Assembly: GCA_965153455.1 (NCBI GenBank)
Contig: OZ234497.1
Coordinates: 10,292,001-10,356,000 of the forward strand
DNA: 64,000 nt
From: Sphagnum compactum
Lineage: Eukaryota; Bryophyta; Sphagnopsida; Sphagnales
Direction of reading: 5' to 3'
The stretch's first letter is position 1. Each line of letters begins with the position of its first letter. The position numbers and the translations under genes were made by a program. The notes beneath the pieces were generated by a model, which was given only the letters and a program-made list of their open reading frames with translations, had not been told where the DNA came from and did no database searches. This document shows, in pieces, positions 48,501 through 60,790 of the stretch.

Positions 48501-51500
48501 TTTCTTTTTTCAATGTTGTGCTTTTGAAATTTAGCAAAATTTTCCAAGATTTTAATAATTATTTACGAAACTACATTTTATAAACAAAATCTACATTTTT
48601 CCTTTTCTTTTTTCACCATAGCATAAAAATTCGCCCCCAAAAACATTGTGTGTGACCATGTAAAACTAATTACCTCATCAAATTGCATATGTCCTTGGCA
48701 AAGTGTTCACACCATGAATTTTGAAATTATTTAATACACACAAACCCTTGCATCAACACCTAAAACACCAAAAAAAAATTTCATTTTAGCCAAACCTTAA
48801 GTCAAAGAACTTTTTTGATTTTCCAAAGAGCATCCATGTACACTAATTGTAGTCCAATAAAGGACAAGGTTTATATATTTCATGATTATTCTCAAAACAA
48901 GAAAAGGGCAAAACCATATGAATTTAGAGGACCATGTTGCCATTATTTTGTTTTGTTCACATCATAGATTCAAGGTCCATTTTTTTCTTCATGTATTGGC
49001 CTCGCACTAAAATATAACTAGCTTGTAAATAGTGTCAATTAACATATTGAATACATGTGCAAAGGTATACATGTTTTTGCTTAGGAACCAACAACCCCAA
49101 CAACTATGGAATTTAACCTAAAGTTTTATTACCACCACTTGCTTATTTCCCCCCAAAACCTATACCTTTTATATATATCAATTCATCTATTGTATCAATT
49201 TCGCAAACTTCAAATTTTTACTTAGAATTGTAAATTTGTTAAAATCATGTTCTAGACCTTTTCATCCCCAAATATTCAAACTATACAAATACCTTAGTCA
49301 ACATGCTCAAAAGAAAACTTGATGATAGCATCATTATGCATGGCACAAACCGAACTTTTATATCATAGTTGATTATGATAATTACACATCTTCCACATGT
49401 AAGATATTGAACTACAACATTAATTTCAATAAGTAAAACACAATGTAAAAATTGGTTTGTTTATAAAAAATTAAAAAAAAATTCCTTGAAGTGATTGAAT
49501 GCTTGTAATTTGGATAGGGCTTATTTTTCACCATATGATTTGGAACCAAAAGGAGTGACAAGAATCGCAGGTATATATGGGAAGGAGTTATTAATCACAA
49601 CAACAAAATTTGGCAAAATGCTTTTGTATGCATTACCATTTGGTGAAGATGTTGTCTTTCCCTTATGGGAAAAGTCCATCAATTTAGGTACATCATTTGT
49701 AAAAATAATGAGTGAATGGATCCATTTAGGGAATTTTTTAAAAATCTAGTAAAAGAACACACGTTGGTGTCATTAAAAATTTAGCCTTAAAAATTGCAAG
49801 AAAACCAATGTGGAAATACTAAATATTAAAATATTTGTGTGTAAAAATCATTATGATTTACACAAGGATTTCATGTTTTCTTTATATGAAAAATCATAAT
49901 GTTTGATCAATAAAGTCAAAAATGACTTGTTAGCCTTAGGTCACTATGATATGATCACCAATGATGATACCATGTGGTCAAACGTTGCATTCATCTATGT
50001 ACTTTTAAATAGACCTTTAAAACTACTATATACCTATGATGTCCATGTTGGTTGTTATTCCCCACATATTGAAAAGCCCATAAGTTACCACACAATAGAA
50101 GATCAATTATTTAATTAATACCCTTTTTTATAACTAGAGGTTGCCTTTGAGCATTATGAATTGAATCAATGAGAATTTGCAACTCGTGGCCATGAAATTT
50201 TACTTACATGATTAATTCAATTTATTCCCAATATTGCATCTATATTACACAATGTTTGGCAATTTCATACAAATTTCAATCCAATTCTAGACCACTCGTA
50301 AATTATATATATACCTTGGGAACATCAAATGCAATGCCAACTAATCAAATGCATTTTTTGTTTCCATTACAAGGTATTATCATAACATAACATTCATGTT
50401 TCTTAACATGTTTATTTACACATAATTTTTAAATTATGTTTGATCTATTCCTCAATCTACTTTTTGAATTGATTCAAAACATTACCATAATTTATATAAA
50501 TATTGATATTTTCATTGAGTTGCAACTCATTGTAGTCAATTCGATTATTCCACAAAATGTTGGAAAATTAGGACAAATATTGTCACAACAATGACCTGGG
50601 AGATGTACTCTAAACCTAGTCTTCAAGCTTGCAAATGGGTGTCACCTTTAATGCACGCCTTTTGTATTTTAATATTTGCCAAATAATTGATTTATAAATA
50701 GATTCATACACATATTGTTGATCACTAATTAAATGACAACAACATTCACACAAATGCATAGTGCAAAGTATTATGTGAAGTATATTAATAGTTGACCAAT
50801 TATAATTGTTAAGGTATATGGAGATTCAATATGAAACAGGATCAAAATTAAATATTTGTTAGTCTATTTCTAAGTCATGTTGCAAATACATGTAGTGAAA
50901 TTTAATCCACAAGAAGTACATACATGTAAGCCACAACATGACATGCTACAAATGTTTAAAATTGATTAGACCAATTGTTAATACACTCTTGGTAGTGCGA
51001 CTATTCATGGGGCATGCACTCCCATAGAAGAGTCACACAATAAAAAGGTCTCAAGATTGTATGACGCATGTTACATTTCATTCACAACACAATCTAATCA
51101 ACAAAAAAAGGCATAAAATCCCATTGAAATTTGCTGACAATAATTATCACTACAATAATTATGCTAACATGTAATGCCATTTGAAATTAGTAATGATTAG
51201 GAACAAGTTGTGCTAAATGATTGAAATGATTGTTGAAAAAGTCAAACTAAACTATAACCATTACATTGACCTATAGGTTTTGGTTTGAATTTAAAACTTT
51301 TGACATTGAATAATTGTTATGTCATATAAATTCCATTTTGCAAATACTTCTTGTAATTGCAAAAGTATCAACTTGTTGATGTCCCAACAAAATTGGGTGA
51401 TTGAAATCCCCAACCTCACTCAAAACACATGTTTCAAATTATTTTTTCAAAAACTCAAAATGCATGTGTGGAATTTAATAGTCCTAAAAGTTAGTTCATT

Positions 51501-54500
51501 ATAAGTAGTGAATGTAATGTAGAAAGCAAAGTTGTAGCTTATAAGAAACTAAAATAAGCCATGAAATATTGAATCAATTTTGATATGGTTTGCCCATTTT
51601 TCAAATGTGCCACAAAACATGCACATTTTGAAAATCATTAATATTCAATATATAATTACACTTGAGGTATTGGGTCGATGCCTAACATGAGTAAGACAAA
51701 ATTACAAAAAAAAAATGATACCAATATTTCACATCAACAAACATTCATTTTTGATCCAATGGACTCCCAACCCATTCTTTAGGGACATATCCTAGAAGTA
51801 ATTAAAAAGACGTCTTCATGGATGCATAAAAAAGGAAAATATTGGTGACTTGTTTACCCAATGACCTTGTTATATGTGGGTTGGTTGTTGAAGGTGGCAT
51901 CTAACATGGCATACCAATAAATCAAACTCACAACCACACAAATAAGATTCCCATGACTCTATCACTTGAATTATTTAACTCTTAATATCTAAAACCTACA
52001 ACAACAAATATAATGAAAATCAAATACCTAATTTGCTAGATCTAGATTGAATAGGTTTTTGTATGATCTTTATGGCTATTGTGCATCCTTTCAAGGATAA
52101 GTGCACTATTGTTGTAGTGGGCAACATATGATTTTTTGACCTTCCTCAAAGGTTTTACCTTTCATCCTACATCATTTTTGGTGACAGATTTATTTGGTGT
52201 GCCCTTTTATAATTTGTTTGGCCACATGCCCAAGCAATGTTTTATGATGTGATGTTGTCACATTGGTGATCATTCACAAGGAGATTTAACCACATTTGGT
52301 TATAGACCAACTATGACAATTTAAATTTATTAAAATCATTTTATGTCCTAGTTACTTGCTTCAACAATGTGTGGAAACATGGTGACTTTTTTTTTTTTTT
52401 TTTGTAAAAGGCGTTTTAAAACAAGGAATATCCCACATAAAATATTTTGTTGAATTGTTTTTGCCAAATGGCAAAATTTCACCCCAAAAACAAAATGTTT
52501 GTGCTTAGTGGTGAATTAAACTCACAACTATTTTCAAGGTCACAATAAGTTACTATCATTCTGGTTATTGGTTTGATGTAAAATTGGGTGTATGAAATTT
52601 ATTTAATAGAGATTAATTGGCATCCAAATCAAGAGTTGAACATTTTATTAAAGCCCATTTGTATGTAACCATTTATAAACCCATGCCATGGGTGTGAAAT
52701 CAAACACACTTCTCACTTTTGATGACATAATTTTTATCTCATTTATAGTTTACAATTTGAGATTGCTTAAACTTTCAAATTAGATTCATTGTTAAGCTTG
52801 ATGCAAATGCTTTGGTTTTGGCATTGCCAAGGATAATGTGTCATTCAAACATGGGTTTATGTGTATTCATGATGTGTTATCTAAAGAGACCACTCATCCC
52901 AATTTTATTTTAGATCAAAGTGTTTAACTATAATACTCATTTAAAGGTTTCGTGGTCTCCATCGAACTAGACCACAAAAATAAATTCATAGTGACTACAT
53001 GGAAATCATTAAATGCTTGACTATTTTATTTGACTTTCCAAAATTTAAGTATTTTCTTCATATAGAGGGTGGGAAGTATGAATTTTTTTTGGCATTTGTG
53101 CATGAAAAACTTTGGACAATTAACATGTGTACCATTTATCAACCATGGGCCTGTCATCTATAGACTTTTCATTGTAACCATTGCACATTGGCAAATCACT
53201 AGATATCCAACTCTAGTTAATCATCATCAAGATCTTCATCCACATTGAAATGTTGGTATGACATGTATTATAGTAAAAGCATGTAATGAATTTGTAAAAT
53301 CCATTGTATAAACTAGGAATCATACATATTATTTTGTAAACCTTATTGGTATAGGTTTTTGGACATTTGATTAGGGGAAATCACGAGCTTGTTTGTGGAT
53401 GAGAATCACAACTTGGTTTTGGGCGCCTCTATGCAAGGCATTACCATGTTGGCCATACAAGATATTATTCTTGCTAATGACATGCCCCTTCCAAGTGGTT
53501 TGATTTCGTCTAAAATTGAGCATGTTAACGTGCTTTTAATGCAAAGTAGTGAACTTGGCAATTGCAAGCAAGCACACCAAGTACCTATTCATCACTCTTC
53601 AATGCATATTGTTAAGCAATTCATTTAATGTAAGTAAGGTGTGTAAGTAACTTCTTAAATGGTGGATTGTTAGTAACAAAAAAAAAACTAATAAGTGTTT
53701 TACATGAAATTGTGTCCAACAATATTGAAATGTGAAAGTTGTTCAACAATTTAGTTTACAAATTGGGATAGATCTTTGTATGATTCACCTTTTCAATTTC
53801 ACCATTGTTTGAAATATAATAATTCACAAATGTTTAATTTAAACAAAAAAAAAGAAACTAACACTTGTACATGTGAACTTATAATTCCCCCTTCAATATT
53901 TCAAGCAAGTTATGTTATTTATATGTTCACAACAAACATATTCATCAACAACATTAGTAATTATATGTTGAAAATTGTAAAAAATCTAATATCACTTCAA
54001 CGTGAATAATTTACAACCTCAAATTTATAGGAATTCAACATACACTTGAAACGAAAATGTGATGAAATGATGCATAAGCATCATATTATGGAGCAAGATT
54101 GGACTATTATGATGAAAAGGAAAAAAGAAATACATGAAAAGGTGAAAAGCGAAATTATTTCTAAACTTCAAATATTGGAACAACATGTATTGATGGGAGA
54201 AAACAACAAGGATACCATGATACAAGGCTTGTTGGATTCACACGAACTTAGTTTAAAGGACACAAATGACTCTTACGAAAAACAAGTATGGAAATAACAT
54301 AATGTGTGTTAAGAAGAACCATTTAAAAGTATCCTTGTACATGTTGATCATTGGCATATATTGACAACAAATGTTGTTGTTCAAATGTGCACAAGCTTTT
54401 ATAAGAATTGTCCAACAATACATAGTGACAAAAAATTTCCATATTGTGCAATATTCAATCATTTGGTTGAATTTGATTTAGAAATATTTGTTGTGATTTT

Positions 54501-56767
54501 TCATAATTTAAGTTGATTTGAAATGAATATGAAATAAGTAGGTGGGTAAATATATAGGTAGGTTGGGGCCTTAGGTAGGAAGGACATAGGTAGCCTAAGT
54601 AAGCAAGTAGGTTGGTAGGTAGGGTGGTGACTTAAATAAGAGGGTATATAACCTAGGTAGGTAGGTAAGTAGGTTGGGGGCCTAGGTAGGTGGGTAAGTG
54701 GGAGGGTAGATAACTTAAGTAACCAAATATGTTGGTAAGTAGGTCAGGGGCTTGGATAGGAAGGTAGGTAGCATAGGTAGGCAAGAGGTAGGTGGGCGCA
54801 TTAAGTAAATGGGTACAAACCTAGGTAGGTCCCTAACGTTTGGTAGGTAAAACCCTTTAAGTAGACAAATGTTCATTTTACCTAGGTGTAGTTCAAAATT
54901 TGATCCATGTTTTTTGAATTTGGGTCCCAATTTGTGGGACTTTTCAAAATACTTGCAAACTGAGGTAAAATTCCCAATGCACAAGATTGGGTGTCACATT
55001 AAGGATATCTCTAATAAGCCCAAAATGTTAAGTTTTATCTTAGTATCAAGTAGAACCCCTTAGGTTTCATTACTTTCATCAACCATTTAATTTATGGAAC
55101 TCTCTCACATAAAGGTTCACCCTTGTGGGTAACATAGAACACAATCTAGTAATTAATTAGTTATAAGGTGGTATAGGTCTTAGTTACAAAGTTAATTGCT
55201 TGATATTTGAATTATTTCAAAATCTTATTGACATATGTAATTGCACCATCCACATGGATGTAGTTGATTCAACAAACGGAACAATCACATGAAACACGAT
55301 TACAAGGACAAAAAGAAATAGATGAAATAGAATCATTGATGAAAGAACGGCAAAAAGCATATATACAAAAATTGGAAAAAATACAAGCACAACTGGACTC
55401 TACAATTGCACAAGCTGACATGAAAGTCTACCATGTGGAACAAGTTTGCAACATAGAAGTAATGAAGTGTAAGGTTGTTTTCTATCATCTAGTTGCAATT
55501 AGTTTTTTGAAAATCACATGGTAGATCTATTCAAGATGTAGATTGTAAATGTTTCCAAGATATTCAAATTGATAATCTATTGTTAAACATACATTTCTAA
55601 TATTTCCTTCCTTGTATGGTGACATAACAGCAAAGTTTGGATGTTGAATTAGTGGTTAATGATGAAGAATTGGAACATGCTTTTGGACACTTACATGATG
55701 AGCTTGCAATTGAACAAAAACAAGTTGAATGGGCTTATGGGAAAATTTCATATGAGAAAAATCTCTACACAAACTATCTATCCCATCTTGATGAATTATC
55801 TAGAAATGACATATACTTTGACAACAATTTGCAAATATTGTTACAGGTAAAAATTTTACTAAAATGATAACATTTACATTTTCACAATAAATTAATGCAA
55901 AGTTGGATTCAAAGGTTAATCATGTGAACTTTTGGAAATATTTTTTCTAACTTTGGAAACACCAACATGAAAAAAATGTAGTGATTATAAAACCTAAAAA
56001 TGCAGGATAATTTTGAATTGAAAACTTTTGTGGTTGAGGTGGATATTGATCAAATGCAAACCAAACAAACATTAATGAAGATAGATGAAAGGAGTGAAAC
56101 TTTGTTGCAACACAACAAGGATCAAGAGACAATGCACATGATTGGTGACTTCAAAATTGAACAGGTTTTGTTGTTTTACATAACTACATATAATATAATC
56201 ATTTAAGACCACATTATAAAATAATAATATCAAAATATTTGAGAATTAACATTCATTCATCATTTTTCAAAATAATTGAATGGTAAATCTAGGTCATATT
56301 TTAAATGTTAAATTTTATAATATAAGTTGGCATTTGAATCAAATTTGTAGCTCTTCCTATATTTAAATCCAATGTCAAAAAGATTTCATGAAAAACTTGT
56401 AGTAATTTTTAAAAAATTAATCTATTAAAATTTTTTAATTAAAAAAATTGTTGAACATTTTAGCTTATCAAGAATCAACATATTACATGTTAGAACAAAT
56501 GTTTTTATGTTTATAAAAACCTTGTAGTGCCTTAAAACATGGAAATTTTGTGAATTTGTTAAAGCTACACACATTAAACATGTTTAAAAAACAAAAAAAA
56601 TTATAATGAATTTTTCTAATGACTTCATTCACATTTTAATTGATATGACATCAAATACTATATGTTATTGACATTATTGTTTACCTCAGTTGTTAAAAAC
56701 AAGGGATCCATTAGAGATGGAGTTCCATGAGTTACTTAACCAAATTCATGAACTTGAAAATCAACAG
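33434..56767 (+). CDS. CFAP57: CFAP57 (FAP57/WDR65) ciliary protein, C-terminal two thirds, split gene
   Basis: CFAP57 is an axonemal protein that links inner dynein arm components in motile cilia; in plants it would serve sperm flagella. Exons: 33434 (or 33437)-33545, 34587-34682, 38100-38241, 48097-48380, 49518-49687, 53375-53580, 54031-54285, 55264-55473, 55631-55846, 56006-56164, 56690-56767, probably also 62339-62398. All introns begin GT and end AG and every junction phase agrees, giving about 640 residues without a stop. Exons 1-6 encode WD40 blades (SNDKVIRVWSYAQ; GHLGIVITIAWSP; DGAIYSWF). Exons 7-11 encode a charged coiled coil (EFNIHLKRKCDEMMHKHHIM). Order and spacing follow animal and algal CFAP57. 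The N-terminal WD40 half is not visible, so the gene starts upstream or is truncated. Assignment rests on remembered family similarity, not a search. Confidence 0.82.
34587..34682 (+). CDS. CFAP57: CFAP57 exon: WD40 blade
   Basis: After TTTCAG, encodes MEEEPLAVAMFSYQILVAFR then TSIKVYRLIDD. It corresponds to the EEAYSISLHPSG...LIDD segment of CFAP57. The split codon AG|T joins it to the previous exon. The donor is AG|GTACTC. Confidence 0.82.
38100..38241 (+). CDS. CFAP57: CFAP57 exon: WD40 blade
   Basis: Encodes VIHNINMKGVQQMKWSSSGH then MVAIAVGRDIALLSTSNWKL and ITTLK. It follows the family pattern of a GGH strand ending just before the GH of the next blade. Ends in phase 0 at AAG|GTCAAC. 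A 9.9-kb intron follows. Confidence 0.85.
39094..39205 (+). repeat. SINE-like repeat, copy 1
   Basis: Starts GGGGTGTAGTTCGCTAGC, resembling a tRNA 5' end with a box A-like TGTAGTTCGCTAGC, and has AAGTTCACCCCGCC about 45 nt later, resembling box B. GGGGTG and CACCCC could pair as a remnant stem. A related copy is at 58921-59032, sharing also CATTTCAT or CATTTCATTATAGG and CACTATG near the end. Confidence 0.45.
46160..46450 (-). repeat. Dispersed repeat family, copy 3
   Basis: The reverse complement carries TATAGGAAGATGTAGAAA, AACCAAATTTGGCTATAAAC and ACATGAAATACAAAT in the order seen at 28095-28370 and 7440-7600. It lies within the largest CFAP57 intron. Confidence 0.45.
48097..48380 (+). CDS. 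CFAP57: CFAP57 exon: WD40 blades
   Basis: The longest exon (284 nt), after TTGCAG. It opens with GHLGIVITIAWSPNSIFLSS and continues IGIDGAIYSWFMDGFHRYAE, a classical WD blade, then YSCLQYDQHRKVIYACGPN. Ends in phase 2 at GAGAG|GTATTA. Confidence 0.88.
49518..49687 (+). CDS. CFAP57: CFAP57 exon: WD40 blade
   Basis: Encodes AYFSPYDLEPKGVTRIAGIY then GKELLITTTKFGKMLLYALP and FGEDVVFPLWEKSINL. It corresponds to the blade ending in a KYPLP-like segment in animal CFAP57. Phases 2 (in) and 1 (out) fit its neighbours. Confidence 0.8.
53375..53580 (+). CDS. CFAP57: CFAP57 exon: last WD40 blade and linker
   Basis: Reads GEITSLFVDENHNLVLGASM then QGITMLAIQDI, with a linker ending QSSELGNCKQAHQ. The donor CAA|GTACCT is not a strong consensus site but keeps phase 0 and joins to EFNIHLKRK, which fits the family's NEYQLRLKD motif. 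Reading on past this point reaches a stop at 53626. Confidence 0.75.
54031..54285 (+). CDS. CFAP57: CFAP57 exon: coiled coil
   Basis: 85 codons starting EFNIHLKRKCDEMMHKHHIM, rich in K, E, M and Q and continuous in heptad-like spacing. It is the start of the CFAP57 coiled coil. The donor is CAA|GTATGG, phase 0. Confidence 0.82.
54537..54850 (+). repeat. (TAGG/TAAG) microsatellite in CFAP57 intron
   Basis: An irregular array of GTAGGTAGG, GTAAGTAGG and CTAGGTAGG words with interspersed GGGGCCT, fully inside the intron 54286-55263. Many GTAAGT words in it resemble splice donors. Confidence 0.85.
55264..55473 (+). CDS. CFAP57: CFAP57 exon: coiled coil
   Basis: 70 codons, LIQQTEQSHETRLQGQKEID then EIESLMKERQKAYIQKLEKI and onward. 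Acceptor GATGTAG, donor AAG|GTTGTT, phase 0 on both sides. Confidence 0.8.
55631..55846 (+). CDS. CFAP57: CFAP57 exon: coiled coil
   Basis: 72 codons, QSLDVELVVNDEELEHAFGH then LHDELAIEQKQVEWAYGKIS. Acceptor AACAG, donor CAG|GTAAAA, phase 0. Confidence 0.8.
56006..56164 (+). CDS. CFAP57: CFAP57 exon: coiled coil
   Basis: 53 codons, DNFELKTFVVEVDIDQMQTK then QTLMKIDERSETLLQHNKDQ. Acceptor TGCAG, donor CAG|GTTTTG, phase 0. Confidence 0.78.
56690..56767 (+). CDS. CFAP57: CFAP57 exon: coiled coil
   Basis: 26 codons, LLKTRDPLEMEFHELLNQIH ELENQQ. Acceptor ACCTCAG, donor CAG|GTATAC, phase 0. The short charged segment fits the region around EIRVMKEQIQEME of animal CFAP57. Confidence 0.7.
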
Positions 56768-57810
56768 GTATACATAGCTATTCAAATCTATACAAAAGTA
56801 TCATCTTTGTTAACACATTTTCACATTGCTTAATGTTTACACATTTATAAATGTTGTGAACTAATATTATGCTTAACACATAAATGCACTATAGAAAGTG
56901 ATAATTGTGTGGGTTAAACATGAGTATGTTACATATCCAAAGGCTTACTTAACATTTCAACATTTTGTTCCTATTATGTTGATACCTAGAATTGGTCCAT
57001 TTCATTACGTTTTGTTTTTTCCAATTTTTCTTTTCACAAGTATTGAAATATTGGGAATGTATTGTTTCATCCATAGATTCAAATGATATTATTTATTGTG
57101 TAAGCTTATTCCCACCTCTTTTTTTTTACAATTTGAATATTAATGAATTGTATGCACATAACATGTGTTCACATCTTTAAATGTTTTTTTTTTTGGCATG
57201 TATCTTCTTTAATCAAATCATTCAATCACAACACTTGCTTTTAATTATGTCAATGTCAATAAAATTAAAATTTACTAATTGGGTATTTACTTTGCATTGA
57301 TATCACACATGTTTCGTAGAACATTTCCATTTTATTAATTTCACTACAAATTGGTCATTCCACTATTGTTATAATTAAAGCCCATTAACATTTCGCACAA
57401 GCCAATAAAAACTTTGATAGTATTAAATTGTTGTAGATTAATCATGGTATATGGTGCACATTAAATCATGTGACAAAGTGAATTTTATTATTTGCAATTT
57501 ATTATCTTTTCTTTCATCACACTTTCCAATGAACAACATTTTGTCATCTTTTCAGTTAAAGATCTTATAGATACATTTAATCATGATATAACTTGACCAC
57601 ATTAGGCATTTGTGGTAGGATTCCATCAACAAATATTATTGATGTCATTGAAATAATTAGTGTTCAACACATATGGAAAACTATTTAGGCAAAATAGCTT
57701 AATTAAAAGTTTGATAGTCATGGCTAACAAATTTTTTGTGGTGTGGAATTTTGCACTATTTGAAAAGAATTGAATTGTTTTGTCACAAAATCAATGATCT
57801 TGGGGTGGGC

Positions 57811-57848
57811 CTATATATATATAGATATATAGATATATATATATATCA
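57811..57848. repeat. (TA)n microsatellite
   Basis: Alternating TATATA with occasional GATATA, typical dinucleotide repeat. Confidence 0.85.
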
Positions 57849-58920
57849 TACATTTTTAATAGAAAATGTGGCTAAATCAACTTATGGTCAATCACCATGT
57901 CACCTACATCACACAATTGAAAATTTTCAAAAATGATCATGGCCATTTTGGTCCACAAAAAATTGTGATGGAATCAATATTTTCTTTCCATAATGTTTTT
58001 TGTAGCCACTTGATATTAATCTTTCAATATTCCATCAAACTCTTTCAATCTCCATGTCTTTGAAACACTAGTTTTATAACTCAAACTCATCTTAATAAAA
58101 ATTAACATATTTTGTTACAAACCTATTTGCAAGACAATGGGAAATACAAATGTAACATAATAAATAACTCATTTCATTTTTGACAATACCCCATAGTTTG
58201 CCACAAAATGTTGCATTATATATAAACTACATATTAGGTCAAAGAAAATTGCAACATAGGGATTGTTTATTATCATTGACTAACTACCAACCTAAGCTTT
58301 CAAGGTTGTTAAACAAAATAATTCTCAAATGGTAGACATGTTCATCACTACATTATAAGGTTCGAAAAAGTTCAAACACTTGACTTCACAATGTTTTCAT
58401 AAGATCCCCAATCTTTTTAGATACCATTGATACATGTACATTTTTCATGATTATCAAAACCCATGTCAAACTTCATATATTATATTTTGGATATACATTG
58501 CCCACGTAAAGACTTTTTTGGTTTTGGTTCAATGACCAATTTTTAAAAATGTTTCAAAATTGTGATTGATATAACCAATTATGATAGTAGATATAGTTGC
58601 CCTAATTACCAAAACTTGCATAACTCAATTGTGCCATACAAATCAACCTTTTTTTATTTCTAAAGGAAAAATGGGTACCTAAATGTAATTTCACTAGTTT
58701 GGTTACCCTCATAGAATATATTGAAATTGATGATTATTGAAATCCTTGTTTTTTAAAATTTAATGGTTAATTAATTTTTTATAACAAGAAGATAAAACTT
58801 GAGTCATTGTAATTTATATAATCCCAAAATTAATGTGTATTTGTTTGAAGCCAAATATTTATGTACAAATTTCCCATACGTACCTACCTCCTTCCATGCC
58901 AATGACCACATTAGTACAAA

Positions 58921-59032
58921 AGTGGGGTGTAGTTCATTAACCTATTTCACTTTTAAGGTCTCATAGTGATTTAGGTTCACCACATCTTAGTGATCTCACC
59001 TTGGTTAAAGCATTTCATTATAGGAACACTAT
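58921..59032 (+). repeat. SINE-like repeat, copy 2
   Basis: AGTGGGGTGTAGTTCATTAACC then TTAGGTTCACCACATC, the same layout as 39094-39205. Box B-like GGTTCACCA is closer to the tRNA consensus here than in copy 1. Diverged, non-coding. Confidence 0.45.
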
Positions 59033-59129
59033 GTAAACATCATGTACTTTCAATACTAGTTAACATAATTCATTTCAATTGAGATAATTCATTTTAATAA
59101 ATAAGTTTTTTTTATGTTGTTGTTTTAAT

Positions 59130-60440
59130 TAAATACCTTAAGCTATTTTAGGTTGTACACTATGTTATTTTAGGCTACCTTAGGTTATTCCAAGTTATAC
59201 CCTAAACTATTATACCTATGATTCTATCTTAAAGTATCATAGGTATACGTTCCTAACTTATTAAAAGTTTTCTACTTTGTGTTATTGTAAACTAAATTAT
59301 TTAATAAGCCTTAGGCTATACCTTAGGTTATTCAAGGTCATTTTATTCTATGTTATTATGGGTTATTTCATCCTAAAATATAATAATGTAAATTAACATA
59401 AGCCATAACCATGTAAAATAACCTAAAATAAAATAACAAATAAAAATTTGTTAACAACAACTTAGGGTGGAATAACTTAAAGTATAATAATTTAAAATAA
59501 CCTATGCATATATAGTAACTTGTGAATTGCCTACATTGGAATGACTTAAAATAACCAAAAATAACTTAAAGTGAATAATTTATAGTATCAAAAAAATCCA
59601 AGAATAACCTTCAATAAAATGACCAAAAAAACCTATGGTACAATAACCAATAATCACCTACGATAAAATAGCCTACAATAACTTGTGGTATAATAACTTA
59701 AAATAATGAAAAATAATTTGTGGTATAATAGCCTAAAATAACCAAAAATAACGTATTGTAAAATAACCAGTAATAACTTATAATATAATAGCCAATAATA
59801 ACTACAATAGAATAACAAAAAAAATTATAATAAAACATCCAATAATAGACTATGATAGAATAACCTATAATAGGGAAAAATAGCCTATGGTAAAATAAAC
59901 TAAAATAATTTCAAAAATAGCTTATGTTTAATAACCAAAAATAGCCTACGATAAAATAATTAATAATAACTTATGGAAAATAACATAGAAAAATCAAGAA
60001 TAATGTATGATAAAATAACCAATAATAGCTTACAATATAATAGCCAATAATAACCTATGGTAAAATAATGTAGAATAAGCAAGAGTAGCCTATGATAAGA
60101 ATAATTAATAATAGCCAATGGTAAGATAACATATACTAACCAACAATAACTTATGATAGAATGGCCTAAATAGCCTATGGTGAAATGGCCTAAACTAACC
60201 AACAATAACTTATTATATAAGAGCTAAAAATAACCAACAATAGCTTAAAATGTACTAAACAAGAATAACCAATGGTAAAATGGCCTAAAATATCCAACAA
60301 TAGCCAAGAATAACCTACCATAAAATATCATATAATAAACAATAATAATTTATGGTATAATAACCAATAATAATATCTTAGAATAAACAAGAATAGCCTA
60401 TGGTAGAATAGCTTAAAATAATTTAAGGTATATATGTGTG
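59130..60440. repeat. AATAACC/TTAGGTTATT low-complexity array with orientation switch
   Basis: From about 59130 to 59370 the words run as TTAGGTTATT and TTATTC (T/G-rich strand). From about 59390 to 60440 they run as AATAACCTAAAATAACC and AATAGCC (A/C-rich strand). The period is variable, near 10-20 bp, with a frequent TATGGTAAAATAACC phrase. The whole can fold on itself. Frames across it (for example 59960-60205 minus) are artefacts of the repeat. Confidence 0.8.
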
Positions 60441-60611
60441 TGATGGAAAAAATATCATTCATTTAAAAGTGGTTCAATGGTCAAGGATTTGTTTTTAAAA
60501 CGTGAAGGTGAAAGGAGGTGAAGGGTTCAAACTTTCACGCTTACACCTTAGGTTGGTGGGTTAAATGTTTAAGTGGGTTAGGTTCCTAGCTTAAGTTAAG
60601 TAGTTTAATGA

Positions 60612-60790
60612 TGGTTCCTAATTAACTATTAGTCAATTGATTATTAATGATTTAATTATTAGTGAATTTATATTAATGATTTAATTATTAGTGGATTTGA
60701 TTAATTATTGGTGAATTCAACTAACTATTAGTGAGTTCAATTAACTATTAATGAATTTGATTAACTATTAGTAAATTCATCTATCCATAA
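60612..60790 (+). repeat. TTAACTATTAGTGAATT minisatellite
   Basis: About seven imperfect units of 22-25 bp built on TTAACTATTAGTGAATTTGA. Unrelated in unit to the adjacent AATAACC array. Confidence 0.75.

Noticed and set aside
59390-60440. Interstitial telomere-like repeat
   Set aside because: The plant telomere unit TTTAGGG is absent; units are AATAACC-like with variable length.
60465-60545. AGTGGTTCAATGGTCAAGG...GGGTTCAAACTTTCACGC, tRNA-like box A/B spacing
   Set aside because: Stems do not pair and the insert between boxes is atypical; might be a SINE head but a single copy is not enough.
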